A program made the translations under genes and the position numbers. DNA of 8,467 bases, from the NCBI GenBank assembly GCA_021805485.1, contig JAJZFF010000166.1, forward strand, positions 1-8,467, read 5' to 3'. Source of the DNA: Pseudomonadota bacterium. GTDB lineage: Bacteria > Pseudomonadota > Alphaproteobacteria > Acetobacterales > Acetobacteraceae. The stretch's first letter is position 1. Each line of letters opens with the position of its first letter. The notes under the pieces are model-generated. The model had not been told where the DNA came from and ran no database searches. It worked only from the letters and a program-made list of their open reading frames with translations. Positions 1 through 5,872 of the stretch are shown piece by piece.

Positions 1-45
1 GCCGACGCCGCCCTTGCCCGATGTGACTACGAGAACCTTCGCCAT
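1..45 (-). CDS. minD: MinD septum-site ATPase, N-terminal 15 codons only
   Basis: This is the start of the MinD ATPase; the rest lies beyond the left edge. Reading leftward from the ATG at 45, the 15 codons give MAKVLVVTSGKGGVG, the hallmark N-terminus of MinD with the first part of the deviant Walker A motif (KGGVGKT in the family). MinD binds ATP and the inner membrane, recruits MinC to block FtsZ assembly away from mid-cell, and is cycled by MinE. The start is supported by an AGGA Shine-Dalgarno sequence (plus-strand 54-57) eight bases upstream, overlapping the minC stop codon. Translation is therefore probably coupled to minC. A minE gene would be expected further left but cannot be seen. 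The call is confident despite the short fragment because of the motif and the minC neighbour. Confidence 0.93.
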   Translation of the reverse strand, partial: MAKVLVVTSGKGGVG

Positions 46-55
46 GAATGAATTC

Positions 56-793
56 CTATCCCAATGCTGCGAGGCGCAGCTCCTTGTCATCCAGCCAGAC
101 CTGCACCGCCCGCCCCTGCAGGCCGGTACCCCAGTGATCCGCCGTGCGGTAGAGTCCGTCAATCGCGAGCAGTTCAGCGGCAAGCCGGGAACAGAAGATC
201 CGCGCCTCGTGACCGTTCGCAAGACCGGCGACGGCGCGGCCACGTAGCGTGCCGTAAACATGGATCGACCCGCCGGCAATGAGTTCGGCGCCTGAGGCAA
301 CAGGGCCGATCACCGTGATATCGCCATCCTCGAAGACGACCGACTGGCCGGAACGCACCGGTCGGTCGATCAGCAGCGACGGGCGGGACGAAGGCACGAG
401 GGGGGCCGCTGGCGCCTCCACTGCCGAGGCGGCTTCGGGTTCAGGAACGTCGATCGCCCGATCGCCACGGCCTTCCCGGCCAGGCGGGGCGAGATTGACG
501 CCAAACCAGGGTGTTCCGGCCAGCCGCTCCATCTCCACACCCTCGACGCCGATTATGCGCAGATCGCGCGCCTCGAGGGCCTTGAGAATACCGGGAAGAT
601 CATCGCCGGTCGTCGAGAGAAGCGCGAGATTGACCACGACAGGGCGGCCTTCGAAAAACCCGACGGAGCGCTGGATCTGCCGGTCGAGCGCATCGAGCCA
701 GGCGCCGAAAGGCGATTCCGGCATGACCACCATGGCCATGAAGGTACGGCCACGGATTCGAATCGCAGGAAGCGGAATGGCTGTTTCAGACAC
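56..793 (-). CDS. minC: MinC septum-site-determining protein (FtsZ assembly inhibitor)
   Basis: MinC is the division inhibitor that MinD carries to the membrane; it prevents FtsZ ring formation at the poles. From the preferred GTG start at 793 the protein has 245 residues. The N-terminal FtsZ-inhibiting domain covers about residues 8-105 (IRIRGRTF near its start). A Pro/Ala/Glu-rich linker covers about 106-140. The C-terminal beta-helical MinD-binding and dimerisation domain covers about 145-245, with the conserved RSGQ (147-150), GAELIA, GSIHVYG and LRGRA segments. The frame stays open upstream to a TTG at 871, but family proteins begin just before IRIRG, so the 26-residue extension is probably untranslated. 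No good Shine-Dalgarno sequence precedes the GTG, so the exact start is uncertain. minD follows after 10 bases, in the usual minC-minD order. Confidence 0.95.
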   Translation of the reverse strand: MSETAIPLPAIRIRGRTFMAMVVMPESPFGAWLDALDRQIQRSVGFFEGRPVVVNLALLSTTGDDLPGILKALEARDLRIIGVEGVEMERLAGTPWFGVNLAPPGREGRGDRAIDVPEPEAASAVEAPAAPLVPSSRPSLLIDRPVRSGQSVVFEDGDITVIGPVASGAELIAGGSIHVYGTLRGRAVAGLANGHEARIFCSRLAAELLAIDGLYRTADHWGTGLQGRAVQVWLDDKELRLAALG

Positions 794-840
794 GTGAACG
801 ACGTAGCGGGCAGCGGCTTGGCGCGTCAACAAGGGATTTT

Positions 841-891
841 GGAAAAGTCCAGAAGCCAGCGAAACGATCAAGGAATGGACTGGATTTTTCC
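841..891. repeat. 12-base inverted repeat in the leader upstream of minC
   Basis: The arms are GGAAAAGTCCAG (841-852) and CTGGATTTTTCC (880-891), separated by 27 bases. They match at 11 of 12 positions; the exception is a G-T wobble read on the plus strand and an A-C mismatch on the minus strand. The repeat is A/T-rich in otherwise very GC-rich DNA and lies in the 165-base spacer between the end of the oxidoreductase gene and the minC start. No T-run follows the minus-strand copy, so it does not look like an intrinsic terminator. It could be an operator or part of a minC promoter. That role is inferred only from position and symmetry. Confidence 0.45.
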
Positions 892-958
892 GGTTGGCCC
901 GCGCGCGCCCGGCAGACGGCCCGACAGGCCGCGACTCGGCGCGGCGGCACCCCTCGTT

Positions 959-1939
959 TCAGGGCCCGCCGATCAGACCCGATGCCTCGGCCCTCGCACG
1001 GCTTTCCGCAATCGATCGTCCAACGCCGATCGCCGCCTCCAGCGCGCGACGCCCGGCTTCGGCATCGACAAGCACCGGCGCGCCGTCGAGGCACGCGGCA
1101 TGGAACGCGGCATGTTCGGCGGCCAGCGCATCATGGTCTTCCCAGCCGGCCTGCTCGATGCCGAATTCCTCGAAACCCGGCATCCGCGGACCTTCGCCCT
1201 GCCCTCGCCCGACAAGGCTAAGCCGGCGCGCCGCGAAATCCACCGCGAGATAGCCCGCCTCGGAAAATATTCTCATCCGTCGCTCGGTCTTCAGGGAAAT
1301 GCGGCTGGCGGTCACGGTGGCGACACATCCGTTCACAAAGCGCACCCGCGCATTGGCAATGTCCTCATGCGCGCTGGCGACCGCCGCGCCGACGGCGTCG
1401 ATGCTTTCGATCGGCTGGGCGACCAGGGCGAGAATGAGGTCAAGATCGTGGATCATCAGGTCAAGGATCACCGATACGTCGGTGCCGCGCGGCTTGAACG
1501 GGGCGATCCGCACGGCCTCGATATACAGAGGCTTGCCCATTCGCGCGGCGACGGCGCCATGAGCGGCGGAAAACCGCTCGAGATGCCCAACCTGGAGCAC
1601 CAGGCCGCGTTCGCGCGCGAGGCGGCCAAGGATTTCCGCTTCCTCCACCGTCGCGGCAATCGGCTTTTCGACGAGGACATGGCGCCCGGCCTCGAGCGCA
1701 CGCCGGGCGAGAGCGAAGTGGGAGTCGGCCGGCGCGGCGACGATCACCGCGTCGGACGCCGCGATCAGTTCGTCGAGCGGTCGGACGACACAACCGGCTT
1801 CTGCGGCCACCGCCGCGGCACGGTCCGCATCGGGATCGGACACGCCAACCAGAACAGCCCGCTCGGAAGCGGCCGTCTTCAATGCATGGTAGCGGCCGAA
1901 ATGGCCAACCCCGATCACGCCAACCCCAAGTTTCTGCAT
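959..1939 (-). CDS. Gfo/Idh/MocA-family NAD(P)-dependent oxidoreductase, possibly a GnnA-like UDP-GlcNAc 3-dehydrogenase
   Basis: This is a 326-residue cytoplasmic dehydrogenase of the Gfo/Idh/MocA family, which oxidises or reduces sugars and sugar nucleotides using a nicotinamide cofactor. The N-terminal Rossmann fold carries GVGHFG (10-15). The family EKP motif is at 91-93, with K92 the expected catalytic or cofactor lysine. A GHLERF segment is at 118-123, and the second-domain motif D160-x3-H164 (DLMIHDLDL) holds the likely catalytic histidine. The combination GHLERF, APFKPRGTDV and DLMIHDLDL resembles, from memory, the subgroup containing GnnA of lipid A biosynthesis. GnnA oxidises the 3-OH of UDP-GlcNAc before amination by GnnB. 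No lpx or gnnB gene is visible here, so the substrate is inference. The ATG at 1939 is preferred to an extension reaching 2032, because it starts directly before the Rossmann strand and has GGGAA nine bases upstream. Confidence 0.9.
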   Translation of the reverse strand: MQKLGVGVIGVGHFGRYHALKTAASERAVLVGVSDPDADRAAAVAAEAGCVVRPLDELIAASDAVIVAAPADSHFALARRALEAGRHVLVEKPIAATVEEAEILGRLARERGLVLQVGHLERFSAAHGAVAARMGKPLYIEAVRIAPFKPRGTDVSVILDLMIHDLDLILALVAQPIESIDAVGAAVASAHEDIANARVRFVNGCVATVTASRISLKTERRMRIFSEAGYLAVDFAARRLSLVGRGQGEGPRMPGFEEFGIEQAGWEDHDALAAEHAAFHAACLDGAPVLVDAEAGRRALEAAIGVGRSIAESRARAEASGLIGGP

Positions 1940-1948
1940 CACTTTCCG

Positions 1949-1953
1949 TTCCC
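1949..1953 (-). promoter_or_regulatory. Ribosome binding site that decides the oxidoreductase start
   Basis: Read on the minus strand this is GGGAA, nine bases before the ATG at 1939. A second purine stretch (GGAAAG, plus-strand 1942-1947) lies closer. Together they favour 1939 over the in-frame upstream start at 2032, which would overlap the divergent secD start by two bases and add a 31-residue Arg/Gly-rich tail not expected in this family. Confidence 0.6.
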
Positions 1954-1963
1954 GACCGCTGCG

Positions 1964-1981
1964 GGCTTGCACCCGCAAGCC
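1964..1981. repeat. Perfect palindrome (7-4-7) between divergent oxidoreductase and secD genes
   Basis: GGCTTGC, a four-base ACCC loop, then GCAAGCC. The palindrome sits in the 91-base region between the oxidoreductase ATG (1939, minus) and the secD ATG (2031, plus). That region must hold the promoters for both directions unless one gene is transcribed from outside. An overlapping alternative pairing (GCGGG at 1961-1965 with CCCGC at 1972-1976) also exists. It could be a repressor operator or a 5' UTR hairpin. There is no T-run, so it is not an intrinsic terminator. I could not pick out a convincing -35/-10 pair in either direction. Confidence 0.45.
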
Positions 1982-2030
1982 GAGGCCGCCATACCACCCA
2001 TGCCTTGCCGTTGGGAGCCCTTCGCCTGTC

Positions 2031-3611
2031 ATGCTTTATTTCACGCGTCTGAAAACCACCCTGATCGTGCTGTTCTGCGCGATCGGCGTGCTGCTCACGC
2101 TGCCGAACCTGATCAAGCGGCCGGTGCCGGGCATTCCCTGGCCACAGATCCATCTCGGCCTCGACCTGCGCGGCGGCTCCTACCTGCTGATGCAGATCGA
2201 CATGAACGCGGTGGTGAAGGAACAGCTCGCCAACCTCACCGACGAGGTGCGCCATTCCCTGCTGGGGGCCGATATCGGCTACACCGATCTGGGCGGGGAT
2301 GTCGCGGCGCGGCGGGTCCAGTTCAACCTGGTCAAGCCGCAAGATGCTGCGCAGGTGCGGCAGATCCTCGCGAAGCTGGTCTCCCCGGTAGCGGCGGCCG
2401 GCGGCGCGCCGGATCTCGACGTGAAGGTGACAGATGCGGGGGCAGCAACGCTCACCCTCTCCCGCCCGGCGCTGATCGCCAAGCAGACCCAGGCCATCGC
2501 CCAGTCGATCACCATCATCGGCCGGCGCATCGACGGCAGCGGCGTGGTCGATCCGCAGATCGCGCGGCAGGGCGCGGACCAGATCGTCATCCAGCTTCCC
2601 GGCGTGTCGGACCCGAACCAGATCAAGAAACTGCTCGGCAAGACCGCGCACATGACCTTCCATATGGTTGCCGAGGACGTGAACCCGGAGACCAAGACAC
2701 CGCCGCCCGGCGTCGAGATCCTGCCGATGAGCGATGGCAGCGGCCGCAAGCTCGCGATCCGCTCGCGCGTCGCTGTCGACGGCGCCGACCTGACCAACGC
2801 CCAGGCCGGGCAAGACCCGCAGAGCGGGCAATGGGTGGTGAACTTCACCTTCAACAGTGTCGGCGCCCGCAAGTTCGCCGATATCACGACCCATAACGTC
2901 GGCAAGCTGTTCGCGATCGAGCTCGATCACAAGATCATCGAGGCGCCGGTGATCCGCACGCCGATCGTCGGCGGGCGAGGGCAGATTTCGGGCAGCTTCA
3001 CGGCCAAGAGCGCGTCCGATCTCGCACTGCTGCTGCGCGCGGGCGCCCTGCCCGCCCCGCTCAAGGTGGTCGAGCAGCAGAGCGTCGGGCCAGAACTCGG
3101 GGCGGACGCGATCCGCGCCGGCATCGTTTCGCTGGCGGTGGGCTTCGTGCTGGTCATCACCTTCATGGCGAGTTTCTACGGCCTGTTCGGCTGGTTCGCG
3201 AACATTGCCCTGGTGGTCAACCTGCTGCTGCTGATCGCGGTGCTGTCGCTGATGGGGGCGACGCTGACGCTGCCGGGCATGGCGGGCATCCTGCTCACGC
3301 TCGGCATGGCGGTGGACTCCAACGTGCTGATCAACGAGCGCGTGCGCGAGGAGGTGAAGCTCGGCCGCAAGCCGCTCGCGGCGCTGGAAGCCGGCTACAA
3401 GCGCGCCTACGGCACCATCATCGACAGTAACGTGACCACGCTGCTCGCCCACATCATGCTGTTCATTTTCGGTTCGCCGCCGGTCCGCGGCTTCGCGGTG
3501 ACCATCTGTGTCGGCATCATCACAACCCTGTTCACGTCGACCGTGCTGGTACGGCTGATCACGGCGCGCTGGTATGTCGCGCGCCGCCCCGCCGCGCTGC
3601 CGGTTCTCTGA
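2031..3611 (+). CDS. secD: SecD, protein translocase membrane subunit
   Basis: SecD, an RND-superfamily inner-membrane protein, pairs with SecF and uses the proton motive force to help pull exported proteins out of the SecYEG channel on the periplasmic side. The 526-residue protein has an N-terminal membrane helix (about 10-28) and the conserved LGLDLRGG motif (42-49, with D45, G48 and G49). A large periplasmic P1 region follows, with GRRID near 164-168. A C-terminal block of five membrane helices spans about 360-520. It contains GMAVDSNVLINERVREE (425-441), in which D429 corresponds to the proton-relay aspartate. The ATG at 2031 gives the usual MLYF-type N-terminus; a GGGAG lies 13 bases upstream, somewhat far. 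secF follows after 10 bases. yajC, often found just upstream, is absent here, and the gene is divergent from the oxidoreductase. Confidence 0.98.
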   Translation: MLYFTRLKTTLIVLFCAIGVLLTLPNLIKRPVPGIPWPQIHLGLDLRGGSYLLMQIDMNAVVKEQLANLTDEVRHSLLGADIGYTDLGGDVAARRVQFNLVKPQDAAQVRQILAKLVSPVAAAGGAPDLDVKVTDAGAATLTLSRPALIAKQTQAIAQSITIIGRRIDGSGVVDPQIARQGADQIVIQLPGVSDPNQIKKLLGKTAHMTFHMVAEDVNPETKTPPPGVEILPMSDGSGRKLAIRSRVAVDGADLTNAQAGQDPQSGQWVVNFTFNSVGARKFADITTHNVGKLFAIELDHKIIEAPVIRTPIVGGRGQISGSFTAKSASDLALLLRAGALPAPLKVVEQQSVGPELGADAIRAGIVSLAVGFVLVITFMASFYGLFGWFANIALVVNLLLLIAVLSLMGATLTLPGMAGILLTLGMAVDSNVLINERVREEVKLGRKPLAALEAGYKRAYGTIIDSNVTTLLAHIMLFIFGSPPVRGFAVTICVGIITTLFTSTVLVRLITARWYVARRPAALPVL

Positions 3612-3613
3612 GG
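3609..3613 (+). promoter_or_regulatory. secF ribosome binding site overlapping the secD stop
   Basis: TGAGG, with GAGG ending eight bases before the ATG at 3622, overlaps the TGA stop of secD. It indicates translational coupling. It also supports starting secF at 3622 rather than at the in-frame ATG at 3574 inside secD. Confidence 0.7.
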
Positions 3614-3621
3614 CCCGCGCC

Positions 3622-4602
3622 ATGAAATTCCTCACCCGCCCCGCCTTCCGCCTGGTGCCGGACGGCACGCGCATCCAGTTCATGAAGGGACGGTTCATCG
3701 GCCTCGCGGTCTCGGCGATTCTCTCGACCGCGTCGGTGATCCTGTTCTTTCATCCGGGCCTCAATCTCGGCCTCGATTTCCGGGGCGGCGTCGTCATCCA
3801 GGTGGCAACCCCGCAGAAGCCGGATTTCACCAAGCTGCGGACGGAACTCGCGGCGGTGCATCTGCCCGGCGCCTCCCTGCAAAGCTTCGGCGGCAACAAG
3901 GGCGTGTTGATCAGCCTGGAATCCCAAGACAATGCGAAGGATACGCAGAAATCCCTCACCGCCGCGGAAGGGGTAGTCAAGCAGAACCTGCCCGGCGCGA
4001 AGATCCTCTCGACCCAGGCGATCGGCGCCTCGGTCTCGGCAACGCTGTTCCGGCAGGGGCTGATCGCGCTGGGGATCAGCTTCCTGATGATCCTCGTCTA
4101 TATCTGGTTCCGCTTCGAGTGGCAGTTCGCCGTCGGCGCGGTGGCGACGCTGATCCTCGACGTGACCAAGACGATCGGCTTCATGGTCATTACCCGCCTG
4201 CCCTTCGACCTCGTCACCATCGCCGCGATCCTGACCGTGATCGGCTATTCCACCAACGACAAGGTGGTAGTCTACGACCGGATGCGGGAAAACCTGCGCA
4301 AGTACAAGACGATGCCGCTACGCGAACTGATCGACCTCTCGATCAACGAAACCCTCAACCGCACGCTCGGCACGTCGAGCACCGTGTTCCTCGCGGCACT
4401 GCCGCTGGCCCTGTTCGGCGGCGCCTCGCTCTCCGGCTTCGCCTGGGTGATGCTGTTCGGCATCGTCGTCGGCACCTCGTCATCGATCTATATCGCGGCA
4501 CCGATCCTGCTCCTGCTGGGTGAGCACAGGTTGCGGCGGGGCAATCCGAAACTGGCCGACGATCCGACCGTCGCAAAGGACACGGCCCGCGCCTCCCGCT
4601 GA
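3622..4602 (+). CDS. secF: SecF, protein translocase membrane subunit
   Basis: SecF is the partner of SecD in the accessory Sec translocase complex of the inner membrane. The 326-residue protein has a first membrane helix (about 24-43), then LNLGLDFRGG (47-56, with D52, G55 and G56). A short periplasmic P4 domain follows to about residue 140, then five membrane helices to about 310. The hallmark VIGYSTNDKVVVYDRMREN is at about 206-224, with D213 the conserved proton-pathway aspartate. A TLNRTLGTSSTVFLAALPL segment follows it. It ends in a short basic cytoplasmic tail. The chosen ATG has a Shine-Dalgarno sequence overlapping the secD stop; the earlier in-frame ATG at 3574 would add 16 residues encoded within secD and is unlikely. 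It is co-transcribed with secD. Confidence 0.98.
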   Translation: MKFLTRPAFRLVPDGTRIQFMKGRFIGLAVSAILSTASVILFFHPGLNLGLDFRGGVVIQVATPQKPDFTKLRTELAAVHLPGASLQSFGGNKGVLISLESQDNAKDTQKSLTAAEGVVKQNLPGAKILSTQAIGASVSATLFRQGLIALGISFLMILVYIWFRFEWQFAVGAVATLILDVTKTIGFMVITRLPFDLVTIAAILTVIGYSTNDKVVVYDRMRENLRKYKTMPLRELIDLSINETLNRTLGTSSTVFLAALPLALFGGASLSGFAWVMLFGIVVGTSSSIYIAAPILLLLGEHRLRRGNPKLADDPTVAKDTARASR

Positions 4603-4608
4603 GAGACT

Positions 4609-4639
4609 CGCCTTCCGGAGGACTTCAAACCGGAAGGCG
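4609..4639 (+). terminator. 10-bp hairpin just after secF (terminator-like, no T-run)
   Basis: CGCCTTCCGG (4609-4618) pairs perfectly with CCGGAAGGCG (4630-4639) around an 11-base loop, starting seven bases after the secF stop. The stem is strong and in the right place for a transcript end, but the bases after it (CAATGCAC) contain no T-run in either orientation. It may be a weak or Rho-assisted terminator, or a 3'-end stabilising and processing hairpin that lets some transcription through to the DUF3775 gene. Confidence 0.5.
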
Positions 4640-4653
4640 CAATGCACAGATCC

Positions 4654-4678
4654 GGAGTCGCACCGATGAGGAGACTCC
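4654..4678 (+). promoter_or_regulatory. Small inverted repeat bracketing the DUF3775 Shine-Dalgarno
   Basis: GGAGTC (4654-4659) can pair with GACTCC (4673-4678) across 13 bases, placing the AGGAG ribosome binding site (4669-4673) in the loop and at the base of the stem. The arm GGAGTC could instead pair with GACTC at 4605-4609, so alternative leader folds are possible. A six-base stem is weak, and chance occurrence is quite possible in GC-rich DNA. Confidence 0.25.
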
Positions 4679-4681
4679 ACC

Positions 4682-5152
4682 ATGGCCGATCCGGATCGTG
4701 ACAGGAAGCGCGTGATCGACACCGAGGAACCGGAGCCGGTTCCGCTCGAAATCGCGCCTGAACATGTCGAGTTCATCATCCTCAAGGCACGCGCCGTTGA
4801 GGCCCGGTTGCCGTCGGTCGAGCCGGAGGACGAGCCCGAAGCGGGCACGCCTCCGCCCGAAGAGGAGACCGACATGCTCGACGAACAGGTCGGCGATGAG
4901 AGCGAGGCGGAGTTGCGGGAGGCAATCGACATTCTGTCCGACGAGGCGGCGACCGACCTGATGGCCCTCTTCCTGGTCGGCCGCGGCGATTTCGGCAGGG
5001 AGGAGTGGGCCGACGCCCGCGCCCAGGCGGCGGAGCAGATCAACGGCAGCCTCGCCGATTACCTGCTTGGCGAAACCGGCCTCGGTGACATGCTCGAAGA
5101 GGGGTTGAACACGCTCGGCTACACGCCCGAGGCGCTCGAACCGGACGCCTGA
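4682..5152 (+). CDS. DUF3775 family acidic protein of unknown function
   Basis: This is a 156-residue, strongly acidic, soluble protein with no signal peptide or membrane helix. Its sequence fits the DUF3775 family of alphaproteobacteria as I remember it: LEIAPEHVEFIILKAR (22-37) near the start, an acidic Pro/Glu-rich insert (about 45-75), then a helical core with LFLVGRGDF (96-104) followed by EEW, and NGSLADYLLGETGLGDMLEEGL (121-142) near the end. The function of the family is not known to me, and the context gives no clear lead beyond lying downstream of secDF. The ATG is supported by AGGAG (4669-4673) with an eight-base spacer. The gene has a 79-base leader after secF that contains the hairpin, so it may be partly independent of secDF. 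Its stop lies three bases from that of the convergent SGNH gene. Confidence 0.85.
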   Translation: MADPDRDRKRVIDTEEPEPVPLEIAPEHVEFIILKARAVEARLPSVEPEDEPEAGTPPPEEETDMLDEQVGDESEAELREAIDILSDEAATDLMALFLVGRGDFGREEWADARAQAAEQINGSLADYLLGETGLGDMLEEGLNTLGYTPEALEPDA

Positions 5153-5155
5153 ACG

Positions 5156-5872
5156 CTATTTCACCGCGGCGACGATCGAATCGGCCAGCGCCGCGGCAGT
5201 GCAGGCATAGCCCTGATCGTTCATATGCATGCCGTCCGCCGCGAGAAAACCGGAGGGATCGGCGCCGGCGCGCGCCCAGGCGCGCATGAGTACATCGCGC
5301 GAGAACAGCCCCACGCGGTAGTGCCGGGCCAGATGGGCGAGCACCGCGTTGATCCGGGCGTTGTCGGGCGCGCTCAACAACCGGCGCGACCGCTGGTTGT
5401 CCATCAGCACCACGTCGAGATCGGCCGCGCGCAGCCTGCGCAGTCCCTGCTCCACCAGTGACATGAACCGGTCCGGCGATTCGCCGCGCATCGCCGCATT
5501 GGCGCCGACCTGCCAGATGACCAGCGCGGGTCGCAAGGCGAGCACGTCGCTCTCCATCCGGCGGTCCTCGCGCAGCGCATCCTCGCCGCTGACGCCGCGA
5601 TTGATCACGCTGATCTCCGCGTTGGGCAATCGGTCGCCAAGGTCATCCTGCAGCATCGCGGGATAGGAATCGCCGATATCGTGCGCCATCGCGCCCCATG
5701 TGGATGACGAACCGATCGCCGCAATCACGACCGGCTGGCCCTGATGGATCGCGGCCCGCAGATGCGGCAGACGCAGATACTGCACCGGCACGGTCGGGCA
5801 GGGCGGCGCGGCCGCCGCCGTCCCGGCCAATCCGAAAAGCAGCAGGACACTAAGCAACAGACGGTTTGGCAT
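5156..5872 (-). CDS. Secreted SGNH/GDSL-type hydrolase (esterase or acyl-modifying enzyme)
   Basis: This is a 238-residue SGNH-fold hydrolase with a cleavable signal peptide (about 1-22, ending GTAAAA), so it is likely periplasmic. The fold's blocks are visible. Block I is IGSSST with the probable nucleophile S56 (GSS in place of GDS). Block II is NRGVSG with G93. Block III is QVGANA with N125 (canonical GxND without the Asp). Block V is DGMHMNDQGY with D213 and H216. Members cleave or transfer ester-linked acyl groups on lipids, polysaccharides or peptidoglycan; the exact substrate cannot be read here. The gene begins inside the 3' end of opgC (23-base overlap) with AGGG six bases before its ATG, so the two are co-translated and the substrate may be an OpgC-modified glycan. 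It is the last gene of the dnaX-ybaB-recR-opgC run. Confidence 0.88.
   Translation of the reverse strand: MPNRLLLSVLLLFGLAGTAAAAPPCPTVPVQYLRLPHLRAAIHQGQPVVIAAIGSSSTWGAMAHDIGDSYPAMLQDDLGDRLPNAEISVINRGVSGEDALREDRRMESDVLALRPALVIWQVGANAAMRGESPDRFMSLVEQGLRRLRAADLDVVLMDNQRSRRLLSAPDNARINAVLAHLARHYRVGLFSRDVLMRAWARAGADPSGFLAADGMHMNDQGYACTAAALADSIVAAVK

Noticed and set aside
917..931. CGGCC/GGCCG hairpin after the oxidoreductase gene as a terminator
   Set aside because: The stem has only five base pairs, no T-run follows on the minus strand, and such short GC stems are common at this base composition.
1940..2032. N-terminal extension of the oxidoreductase to the start at 2032
   Set aside because: It would add 31 Arg/Gly-rich residues before the Rossmann strand and overlap the secD start. 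The ATG at 1939 has a ribosome binding site.
794..2896. 700-codon open frame on the plus strand
   Set aside because: It is antisense to the oxidoreductase and out of frame with secD. Its product is an Arg/His/Gly-rich low-complexity string with no recognisable domain, as expected from GC-rich DNA with few stop codons.
3574..3621. Earlier in-frame ATG for secF inside secD
   Set aside because: The ATG at 3622 has a well-placed GAGG and gives the usual SecF N-terminus. The extension is simply the secD C-terminus read in another frame.
1461..3698. 745-codon open frame on the minus strand
   Set aside because: It is a shadow of secD and of the oxidoreductase. Its product is rich in Arg, Gln, His and Asp with no domain, and secD on the other strand is unmistakable.
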